DNA of 64,000 nt from an uncultured Nitrospirales bacterium (GTDB lineage: Bacteria; Nitrospirota; Nitrospiria; Nitrospirales; UBA8639): positions 1,335,001 to 1,399,000 of the forward strand of contig OY282373.1 in the NCBI GenBank assembly GCA_958295805.1, read 5' to 3'. How positions within the stretch are numbered: the first letter of the stretch is position 1; each line of letters starts with the position of its first letter. The position numbers and the translations under genes were made by a program. Under the pieces are notes generated by a model. The model saw nothing but the letters and a program-made list of their open reading frames with translations. It searched no databases and was not told where the DNA came from. Below, piece after piece: positions 33,235 through 42,036 of the stretch.

Positions 33235-36200
33235 GTGCCTGAACAGCTTTTCACTCATTACTTTCTCTCCTACGGCATAAGGGCGACAACCGAGTGGAAG
33301 GCTTCAGTCGCCAAGCCGGAGGCATTTGCCGCCTTCAGGGACGGCATCTGTTCCCGTTACGAAGCCTTCGCCACGTTTCATGATCCTAATGAAGCCGTCA
33401 CCGAGCAAGAATTGATCCGGCCGGTTTTGGAGCTATTGGGATGGATGGATTACCTGCCGCAGCAAGGCATGATTCGCAACGAGGACGTTCCCGATCTTCT
33501 GCTGTTCTCCGACCCCGAGGCCAAAGAGCGCGCCGCCAAAAAACACAAGCCCAATGAACGTTACTGTGACGCCGCGGTTGTCGAAGAGAGCAAACGATTC
33601 CGATTGCCGTTGGACTCCCGTGGCGGAGACAACGGTACGCAGTCCAGAACGCCGCACGGCCAGATTCTCGGATATCTTTCGACGGCCGAGATTGTTTCAG
33701 ACGGCCGAATTCGATGGGGCATCCTGACAAACGGCGGTACGTGGCGACTCTACGATTGCCGTTGCCGACCCCGGGCCAGCGGGTACTTTGAAGCCGACCT
33801 GGGAGAACTGATTCAACCCGACCGCGAAGACGACCTGCGCGTGTTCTATCTCCTGTTCCGCCGAGACTCCTTTATTCCGGAGCATGGGGCCACGACCAGC
33901 TTCCTGGAAGCGGCGTTGATCGAGGGGCGCCGCTATGAGGATCAGGTTGCCCAAGACCTTTCGTGCGTGGTCTTCGATCGCGTGTTCCCCAGTCTCGTCC
34001 AGGCGATGGCCGACGCCACGGGCCTGTCTGCGTGCCCCGCACAGGCAGGCGAGAGTCTCGCACAAATCCGGGAGGCAGCCCTGATTTTTTTGTATCGACT
34101 GCTCTTCGTGCTGTACGCCGAGGACAGGGGACTCCTACCGGTCAACGACTCGCGTTACGACGACTACGGGTTGCGAAAACGAGTACGTGACGACGTTGCG
34201 CGGAGGACAACCGACGGAGACACGTTCTCAAGCCACGCCACCAGCTACTATGACCATCTGATGACGCTCTTCGGGCTTATTGACAAGGGCGATGCGTCCA
34301 TCGGCCTGCCGCCGTACAACGGCGGTCTGTTCGCGTCCGAGACCGCTGCGTTGCTGGAAAGCATTCGCTTGGCCGATGCGAAGATCGCTCCGATCATCGA
34401 CGACCTGAGCCACTCGAAAGACCTGAACCAGGAACGCCGCTTTGTCAATTACCGCGACATGTCCGTCCAGCAACTCGGCTCAATCTACGAACGGCTTCTG
34501 GAGCGCGAGCCGGTCCGCGATGGGAACGGAAACATCGTCATACGACCAAACCCATACGCCCGAAAGGACAGCGGCAGCTTCTTTACGCCCCAGGAACTTG
34601 TCGATCTGATCGTTGACCGGACGTTAAAACCGCTGGCGGAGGAGCGTCTCAAAGCGTTTAAAGCCAAGGCCGTTGAACTGAAACGCGACCGTCGTCCAAA
34701 GGACGCACGACGAGCCGACCTGCTCAAGCTCGACCCGGCTGAGGCCATCCTGAACTTGAAAGTCCTGGACCCGGCCATGGGAAGCGGCCACTTCCTGGTC
34801 ACCGCGGTGGACTTTCTGTCCGACTACGTCGCCCACCTGATCGAATCCACGCCGGCGGTGCCCGAATGGCTCAATGGCGAGTACGTGTCGCCGCTGGTTC
34901 AGCGCGTGGAGACGATTCGCAGAGACATCCTGCAACGGGCAAAGGAAGCCAACTGGGTGATGGATGAGACCCAACTGACCGACCAGGCTATTATCCGCCG
35001 AATGGTCCTGAAACGCTGCATCTACGGCGTAGACAAAAATCCCCTGACGGTGGAACTGGCGAAAGTGTCGTTGTGGCTGCACAGTTTCACCGTCGGCGCG
35101 CCGTTGTCTTTCTTGGACCACCACCTGCGTTATGGCGATTCCCTGGTCGGCTTGCGGGTGTCGGAGGCAACCGAAGACTTACGGAACATCGCCGAGCTCT
35201 TTCTCTCAAGTGCCATTGCCGGAGCCGAGGCCGCCACTGAAGGGATGCAGCGCATTGAGGAATTGTCCGATGCCGACATCGCCGAAGTCCGGGAGTCGGC
35301 AAGGCTGTTCGATGGCGTCGATACGACGACCGCGGAGTTGCGTGGCTTGCTCGACTTTCTCTGCGGTTTCCGGTGGCTGACCGCGGGCATGAAAAGGGGA
35401 GACCGCGATGCGTTCAAGAAGCAGCACCTGTCGGAACCGATCGGGCGGTTTCCAGCGAAAATCTATGAACTTCTCGCCAATGGTCCGAGCGTCATCACCG
35501 CCGAGTCGTCAGAAGAAGGGGAGGCTCTGTTGTCGAAGTTTGCCGAATTGTGGGATCGAGCCAGAGACGTTGCCGACCGGGAAGGCTTTCTGCACTGGGA
35601 GGCGGCCTTTCCTGGGGTGTGGCGCCATTGGCAAAACGTCCGCCCGGAGGGAGGCTTTGACGCGGTGATCGGCAACCCGCCTTGGGACCGCATCAAACTT
35701 CAGGAAGTGGAATGGTTTGCGACTCGTGACCCGGAACTTGCGTTCGCTCCGACTGCCGCGGCGAGGAAGGCGGCCGTTCAGCGGGTACGAGAGCAGGGGG
35801 CGTTGATTGCAGACCAGTTTGACGCGGCCAAGGAACAAGCCGAGAGCCTGAGCCGGATGGTTCGGTCGTCTGGCCATTACCCCTTGCTCAGCGGCGGCGA
35901 TATCAACCTGTACTCGCTGTTCGTGGAGCGGGCCATGAATCTGCTCAAACCCGACGGTTTGGTAGGCCTGCTCACGCCGTCGGGTATCTACGCCGACAAG
36001 ACTGCCGCCAAATTTTTCAAGTCCGTTTCCACCAGCGGACGCATCGGTGGCCTGTTTGACTTCGAGAATCGCCGCCTTGGAACAGAACTGCCGCCTTTTT
36101 TCCCAGACGTGGACTCGAGGTTCAAGTTCTGCGCCCTCATCTTCGGTGGAGAGAATCGACGGTTCGATGAAACCACGTGTGCCTTCTTCCTGCACGACAC

Positions 36201-37311
36201 GCGCACGGTTGACGACCCTGACCGCTGCTTCTCACTGACGCCGGACGACTTTGCCCGTGTCAATCCGAACACCTGCACCGCGCCCGTGTTCCGTACCCGC
36301 CGAGACGCCGAGATCACCCGCCGCATCTACGAGCACCATCCGGTCCTGGTGGACCGTTCAAGGGGTAAAGAAACTTGGCCGATTAGATACCGGACCATGT
36401 TCCACATGGCCAACGACTCTCACCTCTTTCGGACGTCGTTACAGCTTGAAGCTGAGGGCTTCTACCCGGTCGAAGGCAATCGATGGAGGAAGGGGGCTGA
36501 TGTGCATGTAGCTCTGTACGAGGGCAAGATGGTGCAGGCGTTTGATCACCGTGCGGCCAGTATCGTCAACAGGGACGGCAACCTGTTCCGACCCGGGCAA
36601 CCGGACAGAACCCTTGACGAAGAGCATCATGATCCGGCTTTCTCACCTCGTCCTCGCTATTGGGTCAATCAGCAAGATAGTGCGGCTGCCAAGAGATTTG
36701 ATTGGTTCCTGGCTTTTAAAGACATTACGGCCTCAACCAACGTCCGCACCATGATTGCTGGTATCGTTCCACAAGTCGGATGTGGACACACGCTGCCTGT
36801 CCTGATTCCGGCCGAAGACGGCTTTGATGGTGCAAGCACGGCCTGTCTCCTGGCCAACCTCAACAGCTTCTGTTTCGATTACGTTGCACGTCAGAAAGTC
36901 CAAGGCACTCACCTCACTTGGTACACCGTCGAACAACTCCCCGTCATTGCGCCCGACGACTACAAGCGGCAATTCGGAAACACAACGGCCCGTGAACTCG
37001 TCCGCAATCACGTGCTCCGCCTGACCTACACGGCCCACGACGTGGCCCCCTTCGCCCGCGACCTCGGCTACACCGGCCCGCCCTTCATCTGGGACGAAGA
37101 AGAACGCCGACACCTGCGGGCACGGCTCGACGCCCTCTACTTCCACCTCTACGGAATCACCCGGGATGACGCCGCGTACATCCTGAGCACCTTCCCCATC
37201 GTCCAACGCGAAGACCACACCCGATTCGGCACCTACCGCACCCGCAACCTCATCCTGGCCTACATGAACGCCCTAACCGCCGGCGACACCGACACGGTCG
37301 TCGCCGTGTAG
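33235..37311 (+). CDS. Type IIG-like (Eco57I-class) restriction-modification protein
   Basis: The 1358-residue protein combines nuclease and methylase. The N-terminal part has a PD...ExK...Q pattern (Asp87, Glu118-Ser-Lys120, Gln143) typical of Type I/IIG nucleases. The methylase part has motif I DPAMGSGHF (residue about 512) and motif IV NPPWD (about 814), separated by a helical insert of some 300 residues. The C-terminal 400 residues would hold target recognition. Start GTG 33235 is set by AAGGAA 6 bp upstream. Standalone proteins of this type cut and methylate unaided; the similar BREX methylase PglX is an alternative, but no BREX partner genes are present. The gene opens the defence island. 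Confidence 0.87.
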   Translation: MPEQLFTHYFLSYGIRATTEWKASVAKPEAFAAFRDGICSRYEAFATFHDPNEAVTEQELIRPVLELLGWMDYLPQQGMIRNEDVPDLLLFSDPEAKERAAKKHKPNERYCDAAVVEESKRFRLPLDSRGGDNGTQSRTPHGQILGYLSTAEIVSDGRIRWGILTNGGTWRLYDCRCRPRASGYFEADLGELIQPDREDDLRVFYLLFRRDSFIPEHGATTSFLEAALIEGRRYEDQVAQDLSCVVFDRVFPSLVQAMADATGLSACPAQAGESLAQIREAALIFLYRLLFVLYAEDRGLLPVNDSRYDDYGLRKRVRDDVARRTTDGDTFSSHATSYYDHLMTLFGLIDKGDASIGLPPYNGGLFASETAALLESIRLADAKIAPIIDDLSHSKDLNQERRFVNYRDMSVQQLGSIYERLLEREPVRDGNGNIVIRPNPYARKDSGSFFTPQELVDLIVDRTLKPLAEERLKAFKAKAVELKRDRRPKDARRADLLKLDPAEAILNLKVLDPAMGSGHFLVTAVDFLSDYVAHLIESTPAVPEWLNGEYVSPLVQRVETIRRDILQRAKEANWVMDETQLTDQAIIRRMVLKRCIYGVDKNPLTVELAKVSLWLHSFTVGAPLSFLDHHLRYGDSLVGLRVSEATEDLRNIAELFLSSAIAGAEAATEGMQRIEELSDADIAEVRESARLFDGVDTTTAELRGLLDFLCGFRWLTAGMKRGDRDAFKKQHLSEPIGRFPAKIYELLANGPSVITAESSEEGEALLSKFAELWDRARDVADREGFLHWEAAFPGVWRHWQNVRPEGGFDAVIGNPPWDRIKLQEVEWFATRDPELAFAPTAAARKAAVQRVREQGALIADQFDAAKEQAESLSRMVRSSGHYPLLSGGDINLYSLFVERAMNLLKPDGLVGLLTPSGIYADKTAAKFFKSVSTSGRIGGLFDFENRRLGTELPPFFPDVDSRFKFCALIFGGENRRFDETTCAFFLHDTRTVDDPDRCFSLTPDDFARVNPNTCTAPVFRTRRDAEITRRIYEHHPVLVDRSRGKETWPIRYRTMFHMANDSHLFRTSLQLEAEGFYPVEGNRWRKGADVHVALYEGKMVQAFDHRAASIVNRDGNLFRPGQPDRTLDEEHHDPAFSPRPRYWVNQQDSAAAKRFDWFLAFKDITASTNVRTMIAGIVPQVGCGHTLPVLIPAEDGFDGASTACLLANLNSFCFDYVARQKVQGTHLTWYTVEQLPVIAPDDYKRQFGNTTARELVRNHVLRLTYTAHDVAPFARDLGYTGPPFIWDEEERRHLRARLDALYFHLYGITRDDAAYILSTFPIVQREDHTRFGTYRTRNLILAYMNALTAGDTDTVVAV

Positions 37312-37701
37312 CTCTTCTTTATCTGATGAAGAAATAAGTGTGGCTGTATCAGCCCGAAGTCTGGGAAGAAGGATTAGTCGAGAAAAAAACAGTGAATAAA
37401 CTTCATTTAAGCCATAATATTCACGCGTGTTTTGTATAATTCCGTGAATTTTCCGACTTGAGGGCATTAAGGGTAGAAGTGAAGCAAGAAGATGATTACG
37501 TCTACCGGCCTAAGATGAATAGATTCAATTACCAGAACACTTCAGACGAATTCTCAGAAGGATGTGTAGATGGTAGCCCTATGGCGGATTATGTTACACT
37601 AATCCGACCTACAGGCTGAGTTGCTTGTTATATCTGCTTGCAGATGAGATATATTGTATTTCGGTCAGGCTTTGGTTAAGTGAAAAAAGGAACAAACGCA
37701 T
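37312..37701. promoter_or_regulatory. Leader of the TIR gene, with a family D repeat and a palindrome
   Basis: This AT-rich 390-bp gap has no gene. An inverted repeat CGGATTA (37585-37591) / TAATCCG (37600-37606) is a dispersed element, with a relative at 39571-39596. A palindrome ATCTGC-TT-GCAGAT lies at 37632-37645, about 56 bp before the TIR start, and could be an operator. AAGGA precedes ATG 37702 at a suitable distance. Promoter boxes are not certain. Confidence 0.45.
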
Positions 37702-38622
37702 ATGAGTGACCCGAAGGCCTTTATTTCATATTCATGGGATGATGATCAGCATAAAGAGTGGGTCGCAGAGTTAGCCACTGACCTTCGAAATGACGGCGTC
37801 GAAACAATTCTTGATCAGTGGCACGCCGTGCCTGGAGATCAACTACCAGAGTTTATGGAGAAACATATCCGCGAAAACGACTATGTACTGATTATTTGTA
37901 CTCCCAACTATCGATTTAAGTCCGATGAGCGCAAAGGCGGCGTTGGATATGAAGGAGGCATAATGACAGCAGAGGTTCACACCTCACGTAATCACAGAAA
38001 ATTCATTCCAATCCTCGCTCGAGGAACGTGGGAAAATGCTGCTCCCTCGTGGTTGAAGGGTAAGTACTACATTGATCTGTCCTCGCTTGATAAACACAAA
38101 GAGAACTATTCAGACTTACCAGCCACATTGCTAGGACAGAATCCAGTTGCTCCACCTTTACGAAGTTCTTCGCAAATCAGCTCAAGGTTGCAGACGAAGA
38201 AATCTTCTTCGAATGATCCACTCAAGATTGTTGGTGTCATTGTTGATGAGGTTACGGAGCCGACTATGGATGGCACCCCGGGATCTGCGCTATACACCGT
38301 ACCTTTTCGTCTGAACAGACAACCTTCTTCACTTTGGTCTGATATTTTTGTGCGGACATGGAACTCACCGCCAAGTTTTAGTTCAATGCATAGACCAGGG
38401 ATTGCAAGAGTAATCGGTTCGAAAATTATCTTGGATGGCACTGCGATTGACGAAGTGAAGAAGTATCATAAGGAAACTCTGATTTTGTGCGTTAATGAAG
38501 CTAACGAGAAAGAAGCTAGAATTCTAGACAATAAGCGACAAGAGAAAGAGCGACAACGCCAGCGGACAGAGAAACACAGAGAGATAGTCAAGAATATTGC
38601 CGACGATCTTAAATTTGATTAA
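37702..38622 (+). CDS. TIR/SEFIR-domain protein with unassigned C-terminal domain
   Basis: The 306-residue protein starts with a TIR/SEFIR-type domain (residues 1 to about 150): KAFISYSWDDDQHKEWVAEL, ILDQWHAVPGDQLPEFMEK, VLIICTPNY, and KFIPIL. Bacterial TIR domains often cleave NAD or make cyclic-ADP-ribose signals in anti-phage defence; the SEFIR subgroup has been linked to NAD depletion. Residues about 175-265 form a second globular region (IVGVIVDEVTEP, LWSDIFVRTWN, LILCVNEAN) I cannot assign, ending in a charged coiled coil (NKRQEKERQRQRTEKH). The C-terminal region may sense the trigger or oligomerise. Base composition is AT-rich relative to the core genes, fitting transfer. Confidence 0.83.
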   Translation: MSDPKAFISYSWDDDQHKEWVAELATDLRNDGVETILDQWHAVPGDQLPEFMEKHIRENDYVLIICTPNYRFKSDERKGGVGYEGGIMTAEVHTSRNHRKFIPILARGTWENAAPSWLKGKYYIDLSSLDKHKENYSDLPATLLGQNPVAPPLRSSSQISSRLQTKKSSSNDPLKIVGVIVDEVTEPTMDGTPGSALYTVPFRLNRQPSSLWSDIFVRTWNSPPSFSSMHRPGIARVIGSKIILDGTAIDEVKKYHKETLILCVNEANEKEARILDNKRQEKERQRQRTEKHREIVKNIADDLKFD

Positions 38623-38683
38623 CAGACATCCGTAGTGATTGACCATGTCGGGAAAAAATCCGTAGGTTAGATTAACGTCTGTC

Positions 38684-38800
38684 TTAGCGAAACCTTTGCA
38701 AAAGTTGAATGCCTGCGGTCTGACGCTTGTCGATCGGAAACGTCAAGTATGACTTCTGGATTCCCGTCTGCGCGAGAATGACGGTTTTGCAAATATTCCG
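38684..38800. repeat. Family B repeat copy with a TTTGCAAA fragment
   Basis: TCTGGATTCCCGTCTGCGCG then AGAATGACGG (38756-38784) is a family B copy with an imperfect hairpin. GAAACCTTTGCAAAAG at 38689-38704 resembles the end of the MITE-like element between nuoA and nuoB. No gene lies in 38623-38843. Confidence 0.65.
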
Positions 38801-38843
38801 TATTTGGGGATGAGGCCTGAGCAATGATCCCCAAAGGATTTGA

Positions 38844-39113
38844 ATGCCTGAAATTTGTCGATTTTTCGGCATCATCATACGAATGTACGCTGAGCCTGTC
38901 GGTCCTCATCACCGACCTCATTTCCACGCTTATTACCAAGATGACGTTGGTGTCTATGCCATTGATCCCATTGAATTGATCGCTGGTGCATTGCCTAGGC
39001 GACAACAGCGTCTGGTCGAGGCTTGGGCAGAGTTGCATCATGAAGAATTACTGGAAGATTGGGAACGATTACAATCGGGGTACTCGCTTTTCAAAATCGC
39101 TCCTCTTCAATAA
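38844..39113 (+). CDS. DUF4160 protein, putative toxin-antitoxin component
   Basis: The 89-residue protein matches DUF4160 in size and motifs: PEICRFFGIIIRMYAEPVGPHHRPHFHAYY (read in parts: GIIIRMY, HHRPHFHA) followed by a WAELHHEELLEDW helix. ATG 38844 follows AAAGGA. DUF4160 genes are regularly paired with DUF2442 genes, as here (gap 11 bp), and the pair is thought to be a toxin-antitoxin-like module, though I know of no firm mechanism. Confidence 0.8.
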   Translation: MPEICRFFGIIIRMYAEPVGPHHRPHFHAYYQDDVGVYAIDPIELIAGALPRRQQRLVEAWAELHHEELLEDWERLQSGYSLFKIAPLQ

Positions 39114-39124
39114 AGGAGAACGGT

Positions 39125-39427
39125 ATGCGTCATCCCATATATCGCGTAGTTTCTGTTGAAAGACAGGCACCTTACACGCTTCGGGTTTGTTTCGACGATG
39201 GTACGGAACAGGTTATTGATTTCCATGCCATACTCGAAGGCGAATTATTCGGTCCACTTCGTGATCCCTCCTTATTTGACCAAGTTCGGATTGATCCTGA
39301 AGTTCATACTTTGGTCTGGCCGAACGGGGCTGATTTTGATCCTGCTACCTTGCACGATTGGCCTGAACATCTTCCTGAACTTACGAGAATGGCCAGGCGC
39401 TGGTCTCTTGCCGAATCGAAGTCTTGA
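39125..39427 (+). CDS. DUF2442 protein, partner of DUF4160
   Basis: The 100-residue protein is a DUF2442 member: PYTLRVCFDDGTEQVIDF, LEGELFGPLRDPSLFDQV, LVWPNGADFDPATLHDWP. The final WPNGADFDP.TLHDW motif is diagnostic. It starts at ATG 39125, behind AAAGGAGAA. A truncated, slightly diverged copy of the region from codon 19 onward reappears at 43968-44263 beside another defence module, showing local duplication. Confidence 0.85.
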   Translation: MRHPIYRVVSVERQAPYTLRVCFDDGTEQVIDFHAILEGELFGPLRDPSLFDQVRIDPEVHTLVWPNGADFDPATLHDWPEHLPELTRMARRWSLAESKS

Positions 39428-39570
39428 CCTACATTTGAACTTTTTACTGATACGTTCTGGTTGATCCTGTGTGGCCTGCACCGTTTGATACTGTCGTGTA
39501 ACTTCTATCTGTACGGGGTGAGGTCTACGCCAAAGTCCGTCCTTGAGGCAGAGAAGCCTCAGCGATATGT

Positions 39571-39596
39571 CGGATTACGCTTTGCTAACCCGACCT
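39571..39596. repeat. Family D inverted repeat, second copy
   Basis: CGGATTA-CGCTTTGC-TAACCCG forms an imperfect hairpin, related to the copy at 37585-37606. The two copies flank the TIR and DUF4160/DUF2442 genes. Similar GGATTACGC..GCTAATCC elements are widespread in bacterial genomes. Nothing else is visible in 39428-39637. Confidence 0.6.
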
Positions 39597-39637
39597 GCTG
39601 GCCTTTGAGGTATTGTTTGCAATATGCCGATAGGGAG

Positions 39638-40348
39638 TCACCAGATAAGGCTTACCATCATTGAGACTACAAGTGAGACCACAAAGGTGATTATGATTCC
39701 CCAATGGACCTTCTCTCTTATTTCATAACGGTGTTCTCCTTGACCAAATGCGAAATAGCCTACAGGGAAAAGCCACGATTGCAGCTTGTCCAATCCCTTC
39801 GCTACATACACGATAATGATACCTCCGATAATACCTAGCTCAATATTAGTTATCGACGTTTTCGATAATCTATCCAAACTGACATGGGTCTTCACAGCCA
39901 AATATGTCAATAGAATGCATAGAAAAAGAGAAAGGAGAGAAAGGGGAGAACGGAAATCTACTCGCGCTAGGAAAGAGTACCACGGTTTAGTTCCGTCCAA
40001 AATATCGAAAATTTTATCTTTGACCTCTGAGCACACTTGCTCCGGTGCTTCGACCAAAATTCGGATACTACTCTTGCTCCATTGATCATCCGAGAAGTCA
40101 ACTTTTGTGGACTTGCTCCAATTCGTAGATCGTGAGCTAATCGAGAGCTTAATAATCTCCTTCGCAGGCGGATTATCATACGAGGCTAGTTCCTTCCAGG
40201 CGTCGAATTTTCTCTCTATATCATCCGAACATTCCGCCGATGCCTCAGCGGTGCCAATACGATCCTCTAGCAATTCCCAGAGTTTCTGAAGATCGGGTAA
40301 CCGAACAACGAAGGCATGTTCGCGTCTTGTCCTAATGGTCGTCTTCAA
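39638..40348 (-). CDS. Membrane protein of unknown function in the defence island
   Basis: I do not recognise this 236-residue protein. The N-terminal about 125 residues are soluble and mixed charged (DDIERKFDAWKELASYDN, SIRILVEAPEQVCSEVKDKI). The C-terminal part has three hydrophobic segments (about 132-152, 166-184 and 213-234) and a short amphipathic stretch (YFAFGQGEHRYEIREK) between the last two. A soluble sensor with a multi-helix membrane part is common among abortive-infection effectors, and it sits between toxin-antitoxin and TIR genes, but function is only a guess. It is divergent from its neighbours and AT-rich. Confidence 0.55.
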   Translation of the reverse strand: MKTTIRTRREHAFVVRLPDLQKLWELLEDRIGTAEASAECSDDIERKFDAWKELASYDNPPAKEIIKLSISSRSTNWSKSTKVDFSDDQWSKSSIRILVEAPEQVCSEVKDKIFDILDGTKPWYSFLARVDFRSPLSLLSLFLCILLTYLAVKTHVSLDRLSKTSITNIELGIIGGIIIVYVAKGLDKLQSWLFPVGYFAFGQGEHRYEIREKVHWGIIITFVVSLVVSMMVSLIW

Positions 40349-40476
40349 TTCTAATCCTTGATATTCGTCAACAAGTAACTGTCATATCTCTGTCATTACC
40401 CAGATATCACTGCCAACTGCAACTAGAGTGGTCGGTTGGGTTACCTGTCTGCGTCAGTAGATATGGATCATTTGCG

Positions 40477-40671
40477 TTGGTTGTCGCCAATTTCAAAGTC
40501 AAACTCGTTTTTCTTGAACTAATCAATCCACTATTAAACCGTGTCTTGGCAGAAGATCGCGAGGTACGAAGGTACGATGTGTTGCGGCCCTTGGTAAAAG
40601 CGAAAGATACGGCTCTTGAGCGCCTTGATCGAGTTCTTGGCCTCTCTCAAGCGAAAGAGCTTTTTGTATAG
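40477..40671 (+). CDS. Short open frame, possibly a gene remnant
   Basis: A 64-codon frame encodes a helical-looking peptide (LVFLELINPLLNRVLAEDREV, ERLDRVLGLSQAKELF). It has no clear ribosome site and I recognise no domain. It may be the tail of a decayed gene. The surrounding stretch 40349-40794 otherwise shows nothing except the leader of the next gene. Confidence 0.25.
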   Translation: MVVANFKVKLVFLELINPLLNRVLAEDREVRRYDVLRPLVKAKDTALERLDRVLGLSQAKELFV

Positions 40672-40794
40672 ATATTTTACACAGTTCTTGAAAAGAAAAT
40701 ATACATCACTTATACTAAAAAGCGTTCACTTCATCAAGAAACAAAAGCATTGACACATTCACGCGGATAGCAAAAGGCGAAGTAAGATATCTCT

Positions 40795-41562
40795 ATGCTT
40801 GGAAATTTTATTCAAAGGCAACGGAGCAAGCGCAACATGACACAAGAGTATCTTGCGTCAGAGCTTGATTTGTCTCGTCCGACCTATATACAGATTGAGC
40901 GCGGTGGACGGGAACTGACAATCGTCGAAGCCAAAAAGCTTGCGGGGATTTTTGATGTGTCGCTGGAAGATTTTTTGGCTGGCCGCGAGACGAAGCATAC
41001 TGTGAAACTCACCAAACCGTCTGCGCGAAAAACCGACGCCCTCCAGATTCGCGTTACAGAAAAAAATCTTGATACGTTCAGGCAGGTTCTGCTTTATGTC
41101 TTGAACAAGGTCGGCGGTAAGCCGAACGTGGGTGAGACCGTGCTCCATAAACTGCTGTATTTCATCGATTTCGATTATTACGAGAAATTCGAGGAGAACT
41201 TAATGGGCGCGACGTACATTAAAAATCGTCATGGCCCGACGTCGGTTGAATTGGGTTCGATTCTGAAGGATATGCAGGAGAGTGGAGACATTGAGGCAGT
41301 TAGAAGTCAATATTTTAAGTATGGTCAGAAAAAATATCTTCCACTCAAGCGTCCCAATCTTGATGCGCTTTCTGCTCGCGACGTGGAACATATTGATGGG
41401 GTGTTGGCCCGTCTCTCTGATAAAAATGCGAAGGAGATAGAACAGTATTCCCACGAAGATATTCCCTGGAAATCCGCGCAAGATGGCGAGCCGCTTTCGT
41501 ATGAGAGCGTCTTTTACCGTGACGAGCGGTACTCCGTGCGAAACTATGACGATGAACTTTGA
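40795..41562 (+). CDS. HTH plus Panacea (DUF4065) antitoxin
   Basis: The 255-residue protein begins with an XRE-type helix-turn-helix (FIQRQRSKRNMTQEYLASEL, then SRPTYIQIERGGRELT). After a linker, residues about 95-235 resemble the Panacea/SocA-like DUF4065 domain (NVGETVLHKLLYFIDFDYYEK, GATYIKNRHGPTSVELGSIL). Panacea is a promiscuous antitoxin domain known to neutralise many toxin types. The HTH would give autorepression. The downstream RelE-like gene overlaps its 3' end, confirming a two-gene module. Confidence 0.85.
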   Translation: MLGNFIQRQRSKRNMTQEYLASELDLSRPTYIQIERGGRELTIVEAKKLAGIFDVSLEDFLAGRETKHTVKLTKPSARKTDALQIRVTEKNLDTFRQVLLYVLNKVGGKPNVGETVLHKLLYFIDFDYYEKFEENLMGATYIKNRHGPTSVELGSILKDMQESGDIEAVRSQYFKYGQKKYLPLKRPNLDALSARDVEHIDGVLARLSDKNAKEIEQYSHEDIPWKSAQDGEPLSYESVFYRDERYSVRNYDDEL

Positions 41563-41890
41563 TGAACTGCCGGAATTTCAAAAAGAACGGAAGCGTTTTG
41601 CCAGGAAATATCAATCACTTTCCGAGGATCTCCAGGAGTTTCAGAACGTTGTTTCCGTTGTTCCGCTTGGGAAGCGTAAACATTTTACCGTCATCGCCCA
41701 GGACGAAATGTTGCGTATTATTAAAGCGCGGTTGTTTTGCCGATATTTCAAAGGATCATCACTTCGCGTCATTTACTCCTACTTTGAACAGGAACAGCGA
41801 ATTGAATGTATTGAGATTTATGACAAAGGAAACCAGAAAAACGAAGATCGTGAGAGAGTGAGAGCGTATTTGACCAGGCATCAAAAATAA
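41546..41890 (+). CDS. RelE/ParE-superfamily-like toxin paired with Panacea antitoxin
   Basis: The protein of about 114 residues (ATG 41546 or 41552, both inside the antitoxin's last codons) has DELPEFQKERKRFARKYQSL followed by RIIKARLFCRYFKGSSLRVIYSY and IECIEIYDKGNQ. That is the helical-hairpin then beta-sheet plan and the basic KARLFCRY/LRVIY strands of RelE-type toxins, which cut mRNA on the ribosome. The family call is by pattern only. The last 41 codons are duplicated as a fragment at 44373-44496. Confidence 0.75.
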   Translation: MTMNFDELPEFQKERKRFARKYQSLSEDLQEFQNVVSVVPLGKRKHFTVIAQDEMLRIIKARLFCRYFKGSSLRVIYSYFEQEQRIECIEIYDKGNQKNEDRERVRAYLTRHQK

Positions 41891-42036
41891 TTCCCACAAT
41901 CGTTTAGAAAACCGAAGTCGCCCAAACCCTCGTCGCTACCAAGCACGAGATGGTGGAAGCGATGCAGAGTAAGATGGCCTTTGGTTGTTGGCCAGGTAGA
42001 TGGGGAAAATGATAGGTGTTCCAGAGGAGACAGATT

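Noticed and set aside
33235-37311. BREX system with this protein as PglX
   Set aside because: No brxA, brxB, brxC, pglZ or brxL homologues nearby; a self-contained Type IIG-like enzyme is simpler.
40750-40788. Sigma-70 promoter before the Panacea gene (TTGACA plus TAAGAT)
   Set aside because: The spacing between the two boxes is about 27 bp, too long for a standard promoter.
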